A stretch of 64,000 bases of DNA. It comes from Rhodobacteraceae bacterium IMCC1335. Lineage in GTDB: Bacteria > Pseudomonadota > Alphaproteobacteria > Rhodobacterales > Rhodobacteraceae. Under the pieces are notes generated by a model. The model searched no databases. It saw only the letters and a program-made list of their open reading frames with translations, and was not told the DNA's origin. A program made the position numbers and the translations under genes. Within the stretch, counting starts at the first letter, position 1, and each line of letters starts with the position of its first letter. The stretch is taken from positions 1,798,001 to 1,862,000 of the forward strand of contig CP046864.1 of the NCBI GenBank assembly GCA_039640495.1. The letters are read 5' to 3'. Positions 30,351 through 38,157 of this stretch are shown piece after piece.

Positions 30351-30923
30351 TTATACAAGTTCTACAGCATTGTGTAACTTCGTTGGATTAAGTTGAATGT
30401 ATCTCTGTGTAGTACTTAGGTGCTTATGACGTGCAAGTTCTTGCACAATGCGAGCGTTTATCCCTTTTTCCGCTATTGCAGATACAAATTGCCTTCTTCC
30501 GCTGTGGCTACTTGCTCCTTCAATTGCTGACAGCTTGTATAAGCGTTGGAACAAGTTAACGATAGTCTGTGCTGTAAAGCCGTTTCCTTTTGCACTGAAT
30601 ATCAATTTTCTATTTCTGTCACGTAGTAGGGAAGGGTATGTAGCTACGTACTTCTTAATCTGTTTATATAACTTTGAGTTGATGTAAACAGTACAACCGT
30701 CTGCACCCTTCGTCTTCTGTGCTGACAAGTATGCTGTATCTTTGACTTCGCCAAACTCATCTACAACATCTTTGACACAGATATTACTAATCTCAACTGC
30801 ACGTAAGCCTCCATAGAACGACAATGCAACGATTGTGTGATTGCGAGTGGCATAACGTAAGGAGTTAATAGTTGCAGACAGACGTTTGAATTCTGCATCT
30901 GTAAGTAGCTTTGCTTGCTTCAT
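30351..30923 (-). CDS. Small tyrosine recombinase of element A
   Basis: A 190-residue protein consisting almost only of the tyrosine-recombinase catalytic domain. Seen: FYGGLRAVEISNICVKDV (first Arg), SSHSGRRQFVSAIAEKG (His-x-x-Arg box), ELARHKHLSTTQRYIQLNPT (second His region and nucleophilic Tyr). No core-binding N-terminal domain. It resembles short XerC/D-like or invertase-type proteins and is homologous to 38635-39198 in element B. It may act in excision, multimer resolution or inversion (inference). Confidence 0.92.
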   Translation of the reverse strand: MKQAKLLTDAEFKRLSATINSLRYATRNHTIVALSFYGGLRAVEISNICVKDVVDEFGEVKDTAYLSAQKTKGADGCTVYINSKLYKQIKKYVATYPSLLRDRNRKLIFSAKGNGFTAQTIVNLFQRLYKLSAIEGASSHSGRRQFVSAIAEKGINARIVQELARHKHLSTTQRYIQLNPTKLHNAVELV

Positions 30924-31071
30924 CTTGTAAGCCTTAATGTGTTGTTTTGCTTACATTGATAATATTGTCTAACATTTAATCTTCCTACCAAATATTACTC
31001 AACAGTTAAGTCGTTGTTAATATTTGAAGAAAGAATAAGAAGTTATAGATTGTATAAAGTATAACAAGAAA

Positions 31072-31098
31072 GGGGCAGCAATTAAGCTACCCCTTTTT
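31072..31098. terminator. Bidirectional-looking terminator between the recombinase and the minus-strand operon
   Basis: GGGGCAGC, AATTAA loop, GCTACCCC followed by five T; on the minus strand the same stem is followed by TTTCTT. Well placed to end the minus-strand operon whose last gene stops at 31135. Confidence 0.65.
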
Positions 31099-31134
31099 CT
31101 GTGGTATTGATTATAAGTACACTGTTACGTCTAA

Positions 31135-31329
31135 CTATGCTTTAGGCTTACGTCTACGTTGTGGTGCTTCGAACGAGTTACGTACTTCACGTTCTTTAAT
31201 CTTAAAGTCTTTGATAAGGCGCTTTACTTCTTTGAGTGCTTCTTTGCGTTGCGACTTAATTGCTTCTTCCAACTCCGTAGCAGCTTGTTCTGCTTTACGC
31301 TTTAGTTCTTCAATCTGTGACGTTTCCAT
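31135..31329 (-). CDS. Short H-NS-like oligomerisation-domain protein
   Basis: A 64-residue basic/acidic coiled-coil protein: METSQIEELKRKAEQAATEL, AIKSQRKEALKEVKRLIKDF, then a basic tail APQRRRKPKA. The first 50 residues match the style of the N-terminal domain of the H-NS histone family (EELKK-A...A-EV--LI). The family's C-terminal DNA-binding motif (W-G-RGR-P-W) is absent. Ribosome site GGAG precedes the ATG at 31329; an ATG 12 nt upstream is possible. It could be a truncated H-NS-like modulator of the host silencer, or simply a small coiled-coil protein. Confidence 0.55.
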   Translation of the reverse strand: METSQIEELKRKAEQAATELEEAIKSQRKEALKEVKRLIKDFKIKEREVRNSFEAPQRRRKPKA

Positions 31330-31386
31330 CTGTATCTCCATATTTGCTGACAGATAAGATGGCTGTATGTGTCACTAAGTCAAGTG

Positions 31387-31674
31387 TTAAGTAACGACAT
31401 AGAGATTGTGTGACTTCTGTAGGTAGTTGGTAATTGTGTACTTAGACTGTAGTAAAGCACGTTTACTTGCATCATCAATATCATCAGCTTTGAGCATCTC
31501 AGAAATAGCACTCACAAACTTAACAGCAGTTGGAACAGAGAAATCTCTATTCTTATGAGTTTGATAAGCGTACCAATTCTTATTACGCTGAAGAAACTGT
31601 TCGCTAAAGTGTTCTCTACTGCGTACTACATTGTGTTCGTTTAGTATCTTATATGTGTTTTCTAATAGTGTCAT
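31387..31674 (-). CDS. DUF6626-like small protein
   Basis: A 95-residue protein with AAGGAG ribosome site 6 nt before the ATG. Seen: LLENTYKILNEHNVVRSREH, FSEQFLQRNKNWYAYQTHKN and FSVPTAVKFVSAISEML: the helical arrangement, WYAYQTH and later alanine-rich helix recall DUF6626 proteins from memory. A likely counterpart exists in element B (40123-40452; FCVAWLGKNASYMRVLRF). Its helical pattern is compatible with DNA binding, but no function is known. Second last gene of the minus-strand operon. Confidence 0.6.
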   Translation of the reverse strand: MTLLENTYKILNEHNVVRSREHFSEQFLQRNKNWYAYQTHKNRDFSVPTAVKFVSAISEMLKADDIDDASKRALLQSKYTITNYLQKSHNLYVVT

Positions 31675-31879
31675 AGTGTACTCCTTGTACTGTATTTAAG
31701 TTCACATAGTGTATCACTGTGTGTCTGTGAGGTGTTGTATGTGTCTATTGTATATCAGTGTGTGTGAGTGTGAGTGTATAACAAGGACTTGCTGTGATAG
31801 CGTCACAGCAATAGTTTAGTATATAGACTTATCGTTTGAATGTAGTGCGAAGAACTAACTACGTCTGAATTAACATTTA

Positions 31880-32473
31880 CTAAGAGAAGTTGAGTTTAGC
31901 TTGTTGTACGTGTAGGGGATACCACTCCTTAGATTTCTGATGTATTATGTTTATGTGTGGTTGTGTTATAAATCTGTGTATTCTTGTATGAGCCTTGTGT
32001 ATTCTTATATGAGCCTTAGTGTGTCGTGCCTTAGTTGAGTTTGTTATTTCGAATTTTGCCTGTTGTGTTGATAAATTGTAATCTATTTCGTGTTGCTGCC
32101 TTGTCATATAATCGTGTACTCGTTCGTTACATATAATAGGTGTAATATGATTATATTGCGGAGAGCTTGCTTCAGTATAATGCTGTGCCTTCCAAATAGT
32201 GTTTAATAGTTTGCACAAGTCTTCCACATTCATAAAGCTTGGACACTTAACACGTGCGTGTAAGTGTGCGTTGTTATTGTATTCTCCAAAGTGTTGGACT
32301 TGTTCAGTCTTTAAGCTGTGTGTCGTGTTTCGTTTGCCATAAAGTATTTCGTTAACCTTCTTCCAATATCTCTTATATATTTGATGCCTATATCCGTAGT
32401 CGTTTGCCAATTTAGAGCTGTAGTGTGATGTAAATTTAAGTGTTAAGAATATGTCGTAATCTGCGTCTTCCAT
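31880..32473 (-). CDS. HUH endonuclease, rolling-circle replication initiator-like
   Basis: A 197-residue protein with the three motifs of HUH replication initiators: DIFLTLKFT near residue 7 (motif I), AHLHARV with His70 and His72 (metal-binding HUH-type motif II), and HDYMTRQQ with Tyr122 as candidate nucleophile (motif III). Such enzymes nick one strand at an origin and stay covalently bound. The C-terminal third has two 7-residue repeats (KAHIRIH, KAHTRIH). Ribosome site AAGGGAACGAG before the ATG. An HUH initiator in an element that integrates by tyrosine recombinase suggests a rolling-circle stage after excision (inference). Confidence 0.72.
   Translation of the reverse strand: MEDADYDIFLTLKFTSHYSSKLANDYGYRHQIYKRYWKKVNEILYGKRNTTHSLKTEQVQHFGEYNNNAHLHARVKCPSFMNVEDLCKLLNTIWKAQHYTEASSPQYNHITPIICNERVHDYMTRQQHEIDYNLSTQQAKFEITNSTKARHTKAHIRIHKAHTRIHRFITQPHINIIHQKSKEWYPLHVQQAKLNFS
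31975..32016. repeat. Two-copy 21-bp tandem repeat inside the HUH gene
   Basis: TGTGTATTCTTGTATGAGCC-T at 31975-31995 is repeated with one base change at 31996-32016. It encodes the in-frame heptads KAHTRIH and KAHIRIH, adding basic residues near the C terminus of the HUH protein. Confidence 0.85.
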
Positions 32474-32595
32474 CTCGTTCCCTTTGCGTACAAAGTTATT
32501 TATCCTTTGTGAGCAAAGGATATTTAGAAATGGCGTAGATTATGTAAGATTTATTTTGACTGCTGTATGACGCTTATAGCGTGTGTAAGACGCTA

Positions 32596-34038
32596 TTAGA
32601 GCTCAAAGTCTTCAAACAATGCGTTCCAACCTTCTTCCGTCTTAGGTACAAACTTTTTGATTGATGCAAACTTACTATCGTATTCTCTCAACAGAGATAC
32701 GTGTTTTCTCTCAAACGAGTTAGGATTTTCGCAAGTTAAGTACTCGTTACAATACTCAATAAGTTGTATAAGCAACGATGGTATACGGCTGTGGTTCTGC
32801 AACTCACTATCAAAGTATAAATCGCAAGCATCAATAGCACGTCTGTGTTGTACATACATATTGTAGTTTCTTGCTAACTCATAAGAGGCTGTATCGAACC
32901 AAAGTGATTTATGTAGCTCTCCGTCGTCATAGAAGAAATCGTTATGATTAATAAGTGTAGACAGTGGATGCCAACTTGGCAGTGGCTCAATTGTTGAGTG
33001 TGATAAGATATCTGTATTTAGGCGAGCATCAATCTTAGTACTGCTGTTGCTCCACGTACTTATATCAGAGGTAAGTTCCTCGTAATTAAACAGTGAGTAT
33101 TGTTTTCCTACAATTTGTGACGCACTACTACTGTCATAACTAATACGTATATCTGTGTTGCAAAGCTCGTTTATCTTATTTTGAATAGCTGTGTACAATA
33201 TTGATGTGTAGGGTGGTGACTTCATCAATATGTGTATCCACTCCCTATTCTCAAACTTTCCATCTTCAATTATCTTACGTGTCCAACGTAGAAGCTGATG
33301 CAAATGGAATGCAGTTCCACCTCCAAATGCCCATCCTTCAAAGTCAAAGTCTTTAACAGCATTGTACCAATGTAATCCGCTGTTAACACCGTCAACTTTG
33401 CCAATGCACTGTGTAACATTTAGCCACTTAGTTTTGTGCTCGTTTCCAACATCACGTTGACTATCAATATACTTTAAGTTCTCAACTGTTAAATCTATGA
33501 GTTGTTGTACTGATAGATTTCTTACTGGACTTTTGCTCTGAGCATCAAATTGTTTACTTCCCCACATTACCATATCAAGTGTCATACTGTAGTCGCAGTA
33601 TGCGTTAAGAAATCCTACAACACGTTCTACTTCTCCACACTGCTTCCATCTTTTTGCAAGTAAAGTTGGTTTGTCAGTATATTTGTTAAGAAATTCTTTC
33701 GTTTGTTTTCGCTTTAGTTGGTTTGTGCCAAGCTGATATCCACCACTATCCCCTACAATAGTAGTGTAGCTTCTGTCTCGTTCAGCAACGATATTGCGAT
33801 GTGATATTGTGGAACCTTTATACTGTCCACAACTATACAATGTAGCATTGTGATGCCAAACAGCATCCTTATTTAGGAAGTTCAGCTTTTCCAAGTCAAA
33901 TTTGAGTGGATGTAAGTGACGTTTGTTAACTTCGTCTTTAGTCTGTTTTTCGTTGAAGCAGTAGTCTGCAGTACTTTCTTGCAAGCTTGGAATGTAGATT
34001 GCGTAATTCTTATACGCTTTTGTGATATCAGTTATCAT
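32596..34038 (-). CDS. TGT-superfamily protein, DpdA-like (candidate DNA 7-deazaguanine transglycosylase)
   Basis: A 480-residue protein with the skeleton of tRNA-guanine transglycosylases: VGDSGGYQLGT at 96-105 (the DSGGFQ active-site loop with its Asp), LDMVMW at 154-159, FEGWAFGGGTAFHLHQLL at 233-250 (the G-Y-A-x-GG substrate loop) and RISYDSSSAS at 298-307 (position of the nucleophilic Asp, D302). The C-terminal CxCxxC zinc site of bacterial Tgt is missing. Distant, zinc-less TGT relatives on phages and islands are DpdA proteins, which put preQ0-type bases into DNA. No preQ0 synthesis gene is in the window, so the base would have to come from the host. The ATG overlaps the upstream stop (TGATG). 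DNA rather than tRNA as substrate is inference. Confidence 0.68.
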   Translation of the reverse strand: MITDITKAYKNYAIYIPSLQESTADYCFNEKQTKDEVNKRHLHPLKFDLEKLNFLNKDAVWHHNATLYSCGQYKGSTISHRNIVAERDRSYTTIVGDSGGYQLGTNQLKRKQTKEFLNKYTDKPTLLAKRWKQCGEVERVVGFLNAYCDYSMTLDMVMWGSKQFDAQSKSPVRNLSVQQLIDLTVENLKYIDSQRDVGNEHKTKWLNVTQCIGKVDGVNSGLHWYNAVKDFDFEGWAFGGGTAFHLHQLLRWTRKIIEDGKFENREWIHILMKSPPYTSILYTAIQNKINELCNTDIRISYDSSSASQIVGKQYSLFNYEELTSDISTWSNSSTKIDARLNTDILSHSTIEPLPSWHPLSTLINHNDFFYDDGELHKSLWFDTASYELARNYNMYVQHRRAIDACDLYFDSELQNHSRIPSLLIQLIEYCNEYLTCENPNSFERKHVSLLREYDSKFASIKKFVPKTEEGWNALFEDFEL

Positions 34039-35816
34039 CAGTTAGCCTCAAACACAGTAAACAAGTCGTTGCTTAGTCTTTTCCCTTTGATATCACAGTG
34101 TGGAACAAAGGTTGTGTATATAGCTACATCTGTTTCGTATCTAATTGCGATACATCCACCGTTGTCTTCTTTATCTTCGTATCCATATAACGTAATATCG
34201 CTTGTTGTTTTGATATTTGACAGCGTTTCAAAGAGCTGTACGATATCCAATGTGCAAACACGATGATAGTGCATTGCGTTCTTTTGCTTTAGATTAATGT
34301 CGTTAGGTGTTGTCCACTTTGTTAAGTATGCGTCGCCTAAATTCGTATAGTCTTGTTCGTTCTGTTCAAAGTAACTGCATACTTCTAATCCGTGTTTATC
34401 AACTACTAATTCGAAGTGCCTATTCTCTTTAATTGCAATACGTTTGTTAGTTTTTGATATCCACTGCTTGAAGTGTTGATTGTTAAGTGTGCGGATGTAC
34501 GACTGCGTTACTGTAGCTTTCCAAGTATAGCACTTCTCAATGTCAGCGTTGCACGTAGGCTGTTTGAATATTCTATCGTCTAACAAATCGTAGTCGTAGA
34601 AATAGATATTCCGTGCTGATTGTGTCTGTGAGTTAAGTAGCGTTAGCTGTTTGTCAGCTGCTATATGTGATTGTGTATCGCTTAGTATCTCAGTCTCATC
34701 ACTATCAACAGTCGCAAGCGACTTTTTGTGTTCGCCTTCAATCTCTAAGTAGTTCCTATCGTTTGCACGTAAGAATACATCACGCTCAATTTCCATATCA
34801 AACTTTGCATTTGCTATAGTGATAAGACTTGTTGTCGTAGGGTTCTTACTTACAACTACTGTGTTATCTTGTGTGAGTACTAATCGTACATTCTCTGTTA
34901 CACGCTCAGCTTTATCGCTATCACTAAATTGGTGTCTTGTTGTTGATTTTGCAAAGAACTTATTTCTTAACTTCTTATTATGCATTGAAGTTGGAACGTA
35001 GTGTGGTTGAAGACTCTCTATTATTATTCTTAATATCTTATTCTTACTCGTTAATTCTAACGATGTGCATAACTCTAAAGCTCTGTTAACAATAGCCTCG
35101 TCTGTACTATCTCCAATAAGCGAGACAGTACCATCGCCGTTACGACGAGCAAGTAGTACTACAAGTTCATCTTCGTCTGTTGCGATTTGTCCAACGTTAA
35201 CTGTTTCTTCAGTCTTGTGATTTACTGCTTGGCGTCGCTGTGTCTCAACTGTACCTAATTGCTGTAGTTTTTTCTTTTGTTGTACTTTAGGCGAGGGGGG
35301 GTGTTTTTGCGGTTTGACGTTTGCTTCAAATTCGTATTCGTCATCTTCTGCATCGTTTCCACTGTATTCTATCTTTTGCGAATACTTCTTTCGTATACCA
35401 CTTAAGCCGCCGTTATCGTTTATCCAATTTAGTAGCTTGTTATGCACGTTGTCTCTACGACTTAAGAACTCAACTTTCTCTTCGTAGTAAGCGTGTATCG
35501 CATCTAACGCTTTTTGTTTTGCGTAGACATCGTTACGATTATTTCCCTCGCTCAAGTCATATTGCTCAAAGATTAGCTGCACGATAGGCTTGAAGTTAAC
35601 TCTGTTTGTGTTCGCTCGTTGTGTGTCTTCTATTTCGTTTTCTTCTAATAGAGCTTCCAAGTAACCAATATCTTTAACAGCATCTTTCCACCATAAGTAT
35701 GCACTCACTAAGTCACCACGTGTACGTTGCTGATAGCTCTTATAAACCTTAGCTGTTTCTAAGATGTCGTGTTGGATAGTGCTTAAGCGTTCGTTTAACG
35801 ATTGGCTTTGTTTCAT
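34038..35816 (-). CDS. Large protein of unknown function coupled to the DpdA-like gene
   Basis: A 592-residue protein I do not recognise. Residues 1-160 are helical with WWKDAVKDIGYLEALLEENE and RRDNVHNKLLNWINDNGGLS; 165-215 is a Lys/Gln/Pro-rich linker; 215-592 is mixed alpha/beta. The last 70 residues (LDIVQLFETLSN..., GGCIAIRYETDVAIYTTFVP) loosely recall the third domain of DNA sliding clamps, but this is weak. Its stop overlaps the DpdA-like start (TGATG), so the two are coupled and probably act together. GAGGT precedes its ATG; it is the first gene of the minus-strand operon. Confidence 0.8.
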   Translation of the reverse strand: MKQSQSLNERLSTIQHDILETAKVYKSYQQRTRGDLVSAYLWWKDAVKDIGYLEALLEENEIEDTQRANTNRVNFKPIVQLIFEQYDLSEGNNRNDVYAKQKALDAIHAYYEEKVEFLSRRDNVHNKLLNWINDNGGLSGIRKKYSQKIEYSGNDAEDDEYEFEANVKPQKHPPSPKVQQKKKLQQLGTVETQRRQAVNHKTEETVNVGQIATDEDELVVLLARRNGDGTVSLIGDSTDEAIVNRALELCTSLELTSKNKILRIIIESLQPHYVPTSMHNKKLRNKFFAKSTTRHQFSDSDKAERVTENVRLVLTQDNTVVVSKNPTTTSLITIANAKFDMEIERDVFLRANDRNYLEIEGEHKKSLATVDSDETEILSDTQSHIAADKQLTLLNSQTQSARNIYFYDYDLLDDRIFKQPTCNADIEKCYTWKATVTQSYIRTLNNQHFKQWISKTNKRIAIKENRHFELVVDKHGLEVCSYFEQNEQDYTNLGDAYLTKWTTPNDINLKQKNAMHYHRVCTLDIVQLFETLSNIKTTSDITLYGYEDKEDNGGCIAIRYETDVAIYTTFVPHCDIKGKRLSNDLFTVFEAN

Positions 35817-35938
35817 AGTACCTCACAGCGCATTAGCTATAGTAGCACTTAAGTAGAGTGCTGTAGTTAGTGTCATATTGGTAGGAAGTCTAAAAGCTTG
35901 AGTATAAGTTGCAAGTCTTTGCGTGGAGGAAACTATCA

Positions 35939-36358
35939 ATGACAACGTTAAGCAAACTTAATCTCACTACTGTTACACGTGTTAGTAGAACAAACCCTAA
36001 ATTGCAGAGGCGAAAGAAGCTTGTATCAGCAATTCAGCAGCAACTCAGTGTTCACGCTGCATTACTTAGAAACGAGGTATTTACAGTTACTAAGCAGTCA
36101 TCTGTTAAAAGTGCTGATGGTAAGAAGCTGAAGGTAGATAAAGAAGTTGAAGTAAAGAAGTGGTTTTTTGAAGAAGGCAATAAGTGGTTTGTGCAGTGTA
36201 AATATGGAACCAAAGTATTGCTTCTGAATGGTAAAGATAATGCAGTTGCTGTAGCTGATGTCAAAGAAGTTGCTTCTGTGCTGCGTACACTGCAAGTTGC
36301 TGTAGAGAATGGCGATTTAGATAGTGCAGTTGCTAACGCACTGCAAAGAAAGTCGTAA
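35939..36358 (+). CDS. DUF6641-like protein
   Basis: A 139-residue protein preceded by GTGGAGGAA; this ATG is preferred to one 30 nt upstream. Seen: MTTLSKLNLTTVTRVSRTNP, LQRRKKLVSAIQQQL, VKKWFFEEGNKWFVQCKYG and a C-terminal VLRTLQVAVENGDLDSAVAN. The pattern (short N-terminal L-L motif, RRKL, KxWFF, KYG, AVExGDLD) matches DUF6641 as I remember it. Function unknown; the family occurs on mobile DNA. Its stop codon overlaps a CGTAACA heptamer at the right end of element A. Confidence 0.65.
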   Translation: MTTLSKLNLTTVTRVSRTNPKLQRRKKLVSAIQQQLSVHAALLRNEVFTVTKQSSVKSADGKKLKVDKEVEVKKWFFEEGNKWFVQCKYGTKVLLLNGKDNAVAVADVKEVASVLRTLQVAVENGDLDSAVANALQRKS

Positions 36359-36371
36359 CATTGGCGTAACA
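36354..36371. repeat. Right-end pair of CGTAACA heptamers of element A
   Basis: CGTAACA at 36354 and GCGTAACA at 36364, matching the five copies at the left end of element A. Confidence 0.5.
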
Positions 36372-36428
36372 CTGTTTACTGAGAGTAATATTAGTAAACG
36401 ATATCAATAACTTGTAGCAGAGGTTGAT

Positions 36429-36442
36429 TAGCCAAGCGCTAA
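36429..36442 (+). repeat. Right-end motif TAGCCAAGCGCTAA
   Basis: This 14-mer lies 46 bp before the central hairpin. It recurs as TAGCCAAGCGTTAA at 41760, 42 bp before another terminator-like hairpin. It probably marks the right end of each element. Confidence 0.55.
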
Positions 36443-36470
36443 CGCTAAACGACTATATAATACATATAAA

Positions 36471-36503
36471 ACAAGGGCTTGCAAGAAATTGCGAGCCCTT
36501 TTT
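36471..36503 (+). repeat. Central attachment repeat (copy of the rpsI terminator)
   Basis: ACAAGGGCTTGCA, loop AGAAAT, TGCGAGCCC and five T. Both arms match 28146-28177; only the loop differs. It follows no ribosomal gene here, so it is most simply an att site formed by integration. Confidence 0.75.
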
Positions 36504-36602
36504 GCTTGTAGCAGAATTGTAGCATATGCTGTGTGCGTTGACGTTTTGGTTTAGTGATTTTAGCATAACGATAGCGTTTTAGGTTGCTGTTGGAGTGTGC
36601 TG

Positions 36603-38093
36603 TTGGCGTTTTATGAAGATAGGGTGGAACACTTTGGTGGTGCGCTTGTGCTGTTTAAGCGCAACCTAAGTGTTGCTGTCCCCAACGCTAAAACGCACAG
36701 ACGTGCAAATTGGTATATGCGTTTGAAGATTGGTGGACGCAAAGGATACGTGACACGCAGCACGAAACTTACGGTTTATGAAGATGCTTACGAGTACGCG
36801 AAGAATGAGTTGTTGCGTTTACAGCAAGCAGCGAAGTTGGGACATAGCTTAGACGAATACACGTTTGAACAGCATTGGCGTGATTGGTTTGAACGAAATG
36901 TAAAGAACGGCACATGGACTGACAGTAGGCAGTATTGGCACGAAAAATACGCTGAACGTTATTTTAAACAGTATTTTAAGAATAAAGACGGCACGAGTAT
37001 GCTGTTGAATGACATTACACCAAGTGTTGCGAGTGGATATTGGGATTGGCGTATTGGGTTTTGGGGCAGTGCAGAGGGTAAAGCACTGCAGAAATACAAT
37101 GCAAAGCGGCGTGGCGCTAAAACACGTGGCACAAATAACGCACGTAAAACCCCAGCAACAAAAACGCTGCTTATGGAGCAAAGTGCATTAAACCAAATAT
37201 TTTATGATGCGTTTGAACGTGGACGCTTACAGCAAGTGTTTAAGCTAAGAGCGCCAGCAAAAAACAGAACGCCAACACGACGTGCTGGATTTGATTCTGA
37301 AGAATACGCAACGCTTACACGTTATCTGCGCAGTTATAGGGATTGTGTCGGTGTGTTTGCAGACAAGCGTTTGAATGCTTGGCACAAGATGCAACGGCAG
37401 CAGATGTATTATTTTGTGCTGTTTTTGGCGAACAGTGGACTGCGTGTTGGCGAAGCACGTGAGATGCTGTGGAGTGACATTAAGTTTAATGTTGCTGTAG
37501 ATGGCAGCGACAGTGTGATTGCAGAAGTGCGTGTGAGCAAGGCTACGAAGAAGGGTGAAGCACGTTTTGTGCAAACACAACCAAATGCAAACAGTCTGCT
37601 AAAGCGTTGGCGAGAAACTTCGCAGTATAACAAGCACAATGACTTAGTTTGGTTTGGGCAAGTTGATGCTGAGACACGTGAAGTGCGCAAGTTTGTGGAT
37701 TTGAACAGAGGCTTTCAGATATTTTTGAAGCGTGTTCCGTATAACGAACGTATTTATGGTTTGTTGTATGATAGGGACGGCGACAAGCGCAGTTTATACA
37801 GTTTGCGACATACATATGCGACGCTGCGTTTGGAAAAGGGTGATGTGAGTATTTACGATTTGGCGATGAATATGGGCTGCAAAGTTGCGCAAGTCGAAAA
37901 CCATTACAGTCACGTGCTTACACAGCAGCGCAGACACGAGATTACGAAAACAAAGCGCAAGACAGCAGTAGTTGTTGAAGATGTTGTGGATGCAGAAGAT
38001 GGCTTTGCGCTTGAGGCGTTAAAGCGGTTTAGACGTGGTGAGTTGAGTGAAGCAGCACTGCTTGAAATAATAAAACTGCCAAAATACCGTTAA
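36603..38093 (+). CDS. Tyrosine-type integrase of element B
   Basis: A 496-residue integrase homologous throughout to 28290-29762. The TTG start at 36603 (GGAG 7 nt upstream) yields MAFYEDRVEHFGGALVLF, matching MAYYNNKKEYFNGGLILY of the paralogue; a GTG two codons earlier is possible. Seen: YTFEQHWRDWFERNVKNG, NSGLRVGEAREM, YSLRHTYATLRLEKG and ENHYSHVL (Arg, His/Arg, Tyr). Intact catalytic set. Confidence 0.95.
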   Translation: MAFYEDRVEHFGGALVLFKRNLSVAVPNAKTHRRANWYMRLKIGGRKGYVTRSTKLTVYEDAYEYAKNELLRLQQAAKLGHSLDEYTFEQHWRDWFERNVKNGTWTDSRQYWHEKYAERYFKQYFKNKDGTSMLLNDITPSVASGYWDWRIGFWGSAEGKALQKYNAKRRGAKTRGTNNARKTPATKTLLMEQSALNQIFYDAFERGRLQQVFKLRAPAKNRTPTRRAGFDSEEYATLTRYLRSYRDCVGVFADKRLNAWHKMQRQQMYYFVLFLANSGLRVGEAREMLWSDIKFNVAVDGSDSVIAEVRVSKATKKGEARFVQTQPNANSLLKRWRETSQYNKHNDLVWFGQVDAETREVRKFVDLNRGFQIFLKRVPYNERIYGLLYDRDGDKRSLYSLRHTYATLRLEKGDVSIYDLAMNMGCKVAQVENHYSHVLTQQRRHEITKTKRKTAVVVEDVVDAEDGFALEALKRFRRGELSEAALLEIIKLPKYR

Positions 38094-38157
38094 CCTAACT
38101 GCAAAGCCTTTTGTCGAAGTAAGGACTAATGGACAGAGAAGATTTTAAGGATACAAG

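Larger units (their letters stand above)
28146..36503. mobile_element. Integrative element A at the rpsI terminator
   Basis: About 8.3 kb of AT-rich DNA bounded by two copies of the terminator hairpin. It opens with a large tyrosine integrase (plus) and five CGTAACA-type heptamers, and closes with a DUF6641-like gene and two more heptamers. Between them lie a small tyrosine recombinase and a minus-strand operon with a DpdA-like TGT protein, an HUH endonuclease and an H-NS-like protein. No capsid, conjugation or partition gene is recognised, so it is not an obvious prophage or ICE; a satellite-like or rolling-circle element is my inference. Confidence 0.75.
36411..36524. repeat. CTTGTAGCAG repeats flanking the central attachment hairpin
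   Basis: CTTGTAGCAG occurs at 36411-36420 and 36505-36514 on either side of the hairpin, and TTGTAGCA again at 36517-36524. These differ from the CGTAACA heptamers of element A and may be the arm sites of integrase B. Confidence 0.5.

Noticed and set aside
31681..31800. GT-rich short repeats resembling a repeat array
   Set aside because: No regular unit or spacer length, so not a CRISPR array; more likely low-complexity intergenic DNA of the element.
32596..35816. Complete dpd DNA-modification cluster
   Set aside because: Only a DpdA-like gene is seen; the known dpd partners and preQ0 synthesis genes are missing from the window.
36471..36503. Ordinary terminator of the DUF6641-like gene
   Set aside because: It could act as one, but its near identity in both arms to the rpsI terminator and its position before a second integrase fit an attachment site better.
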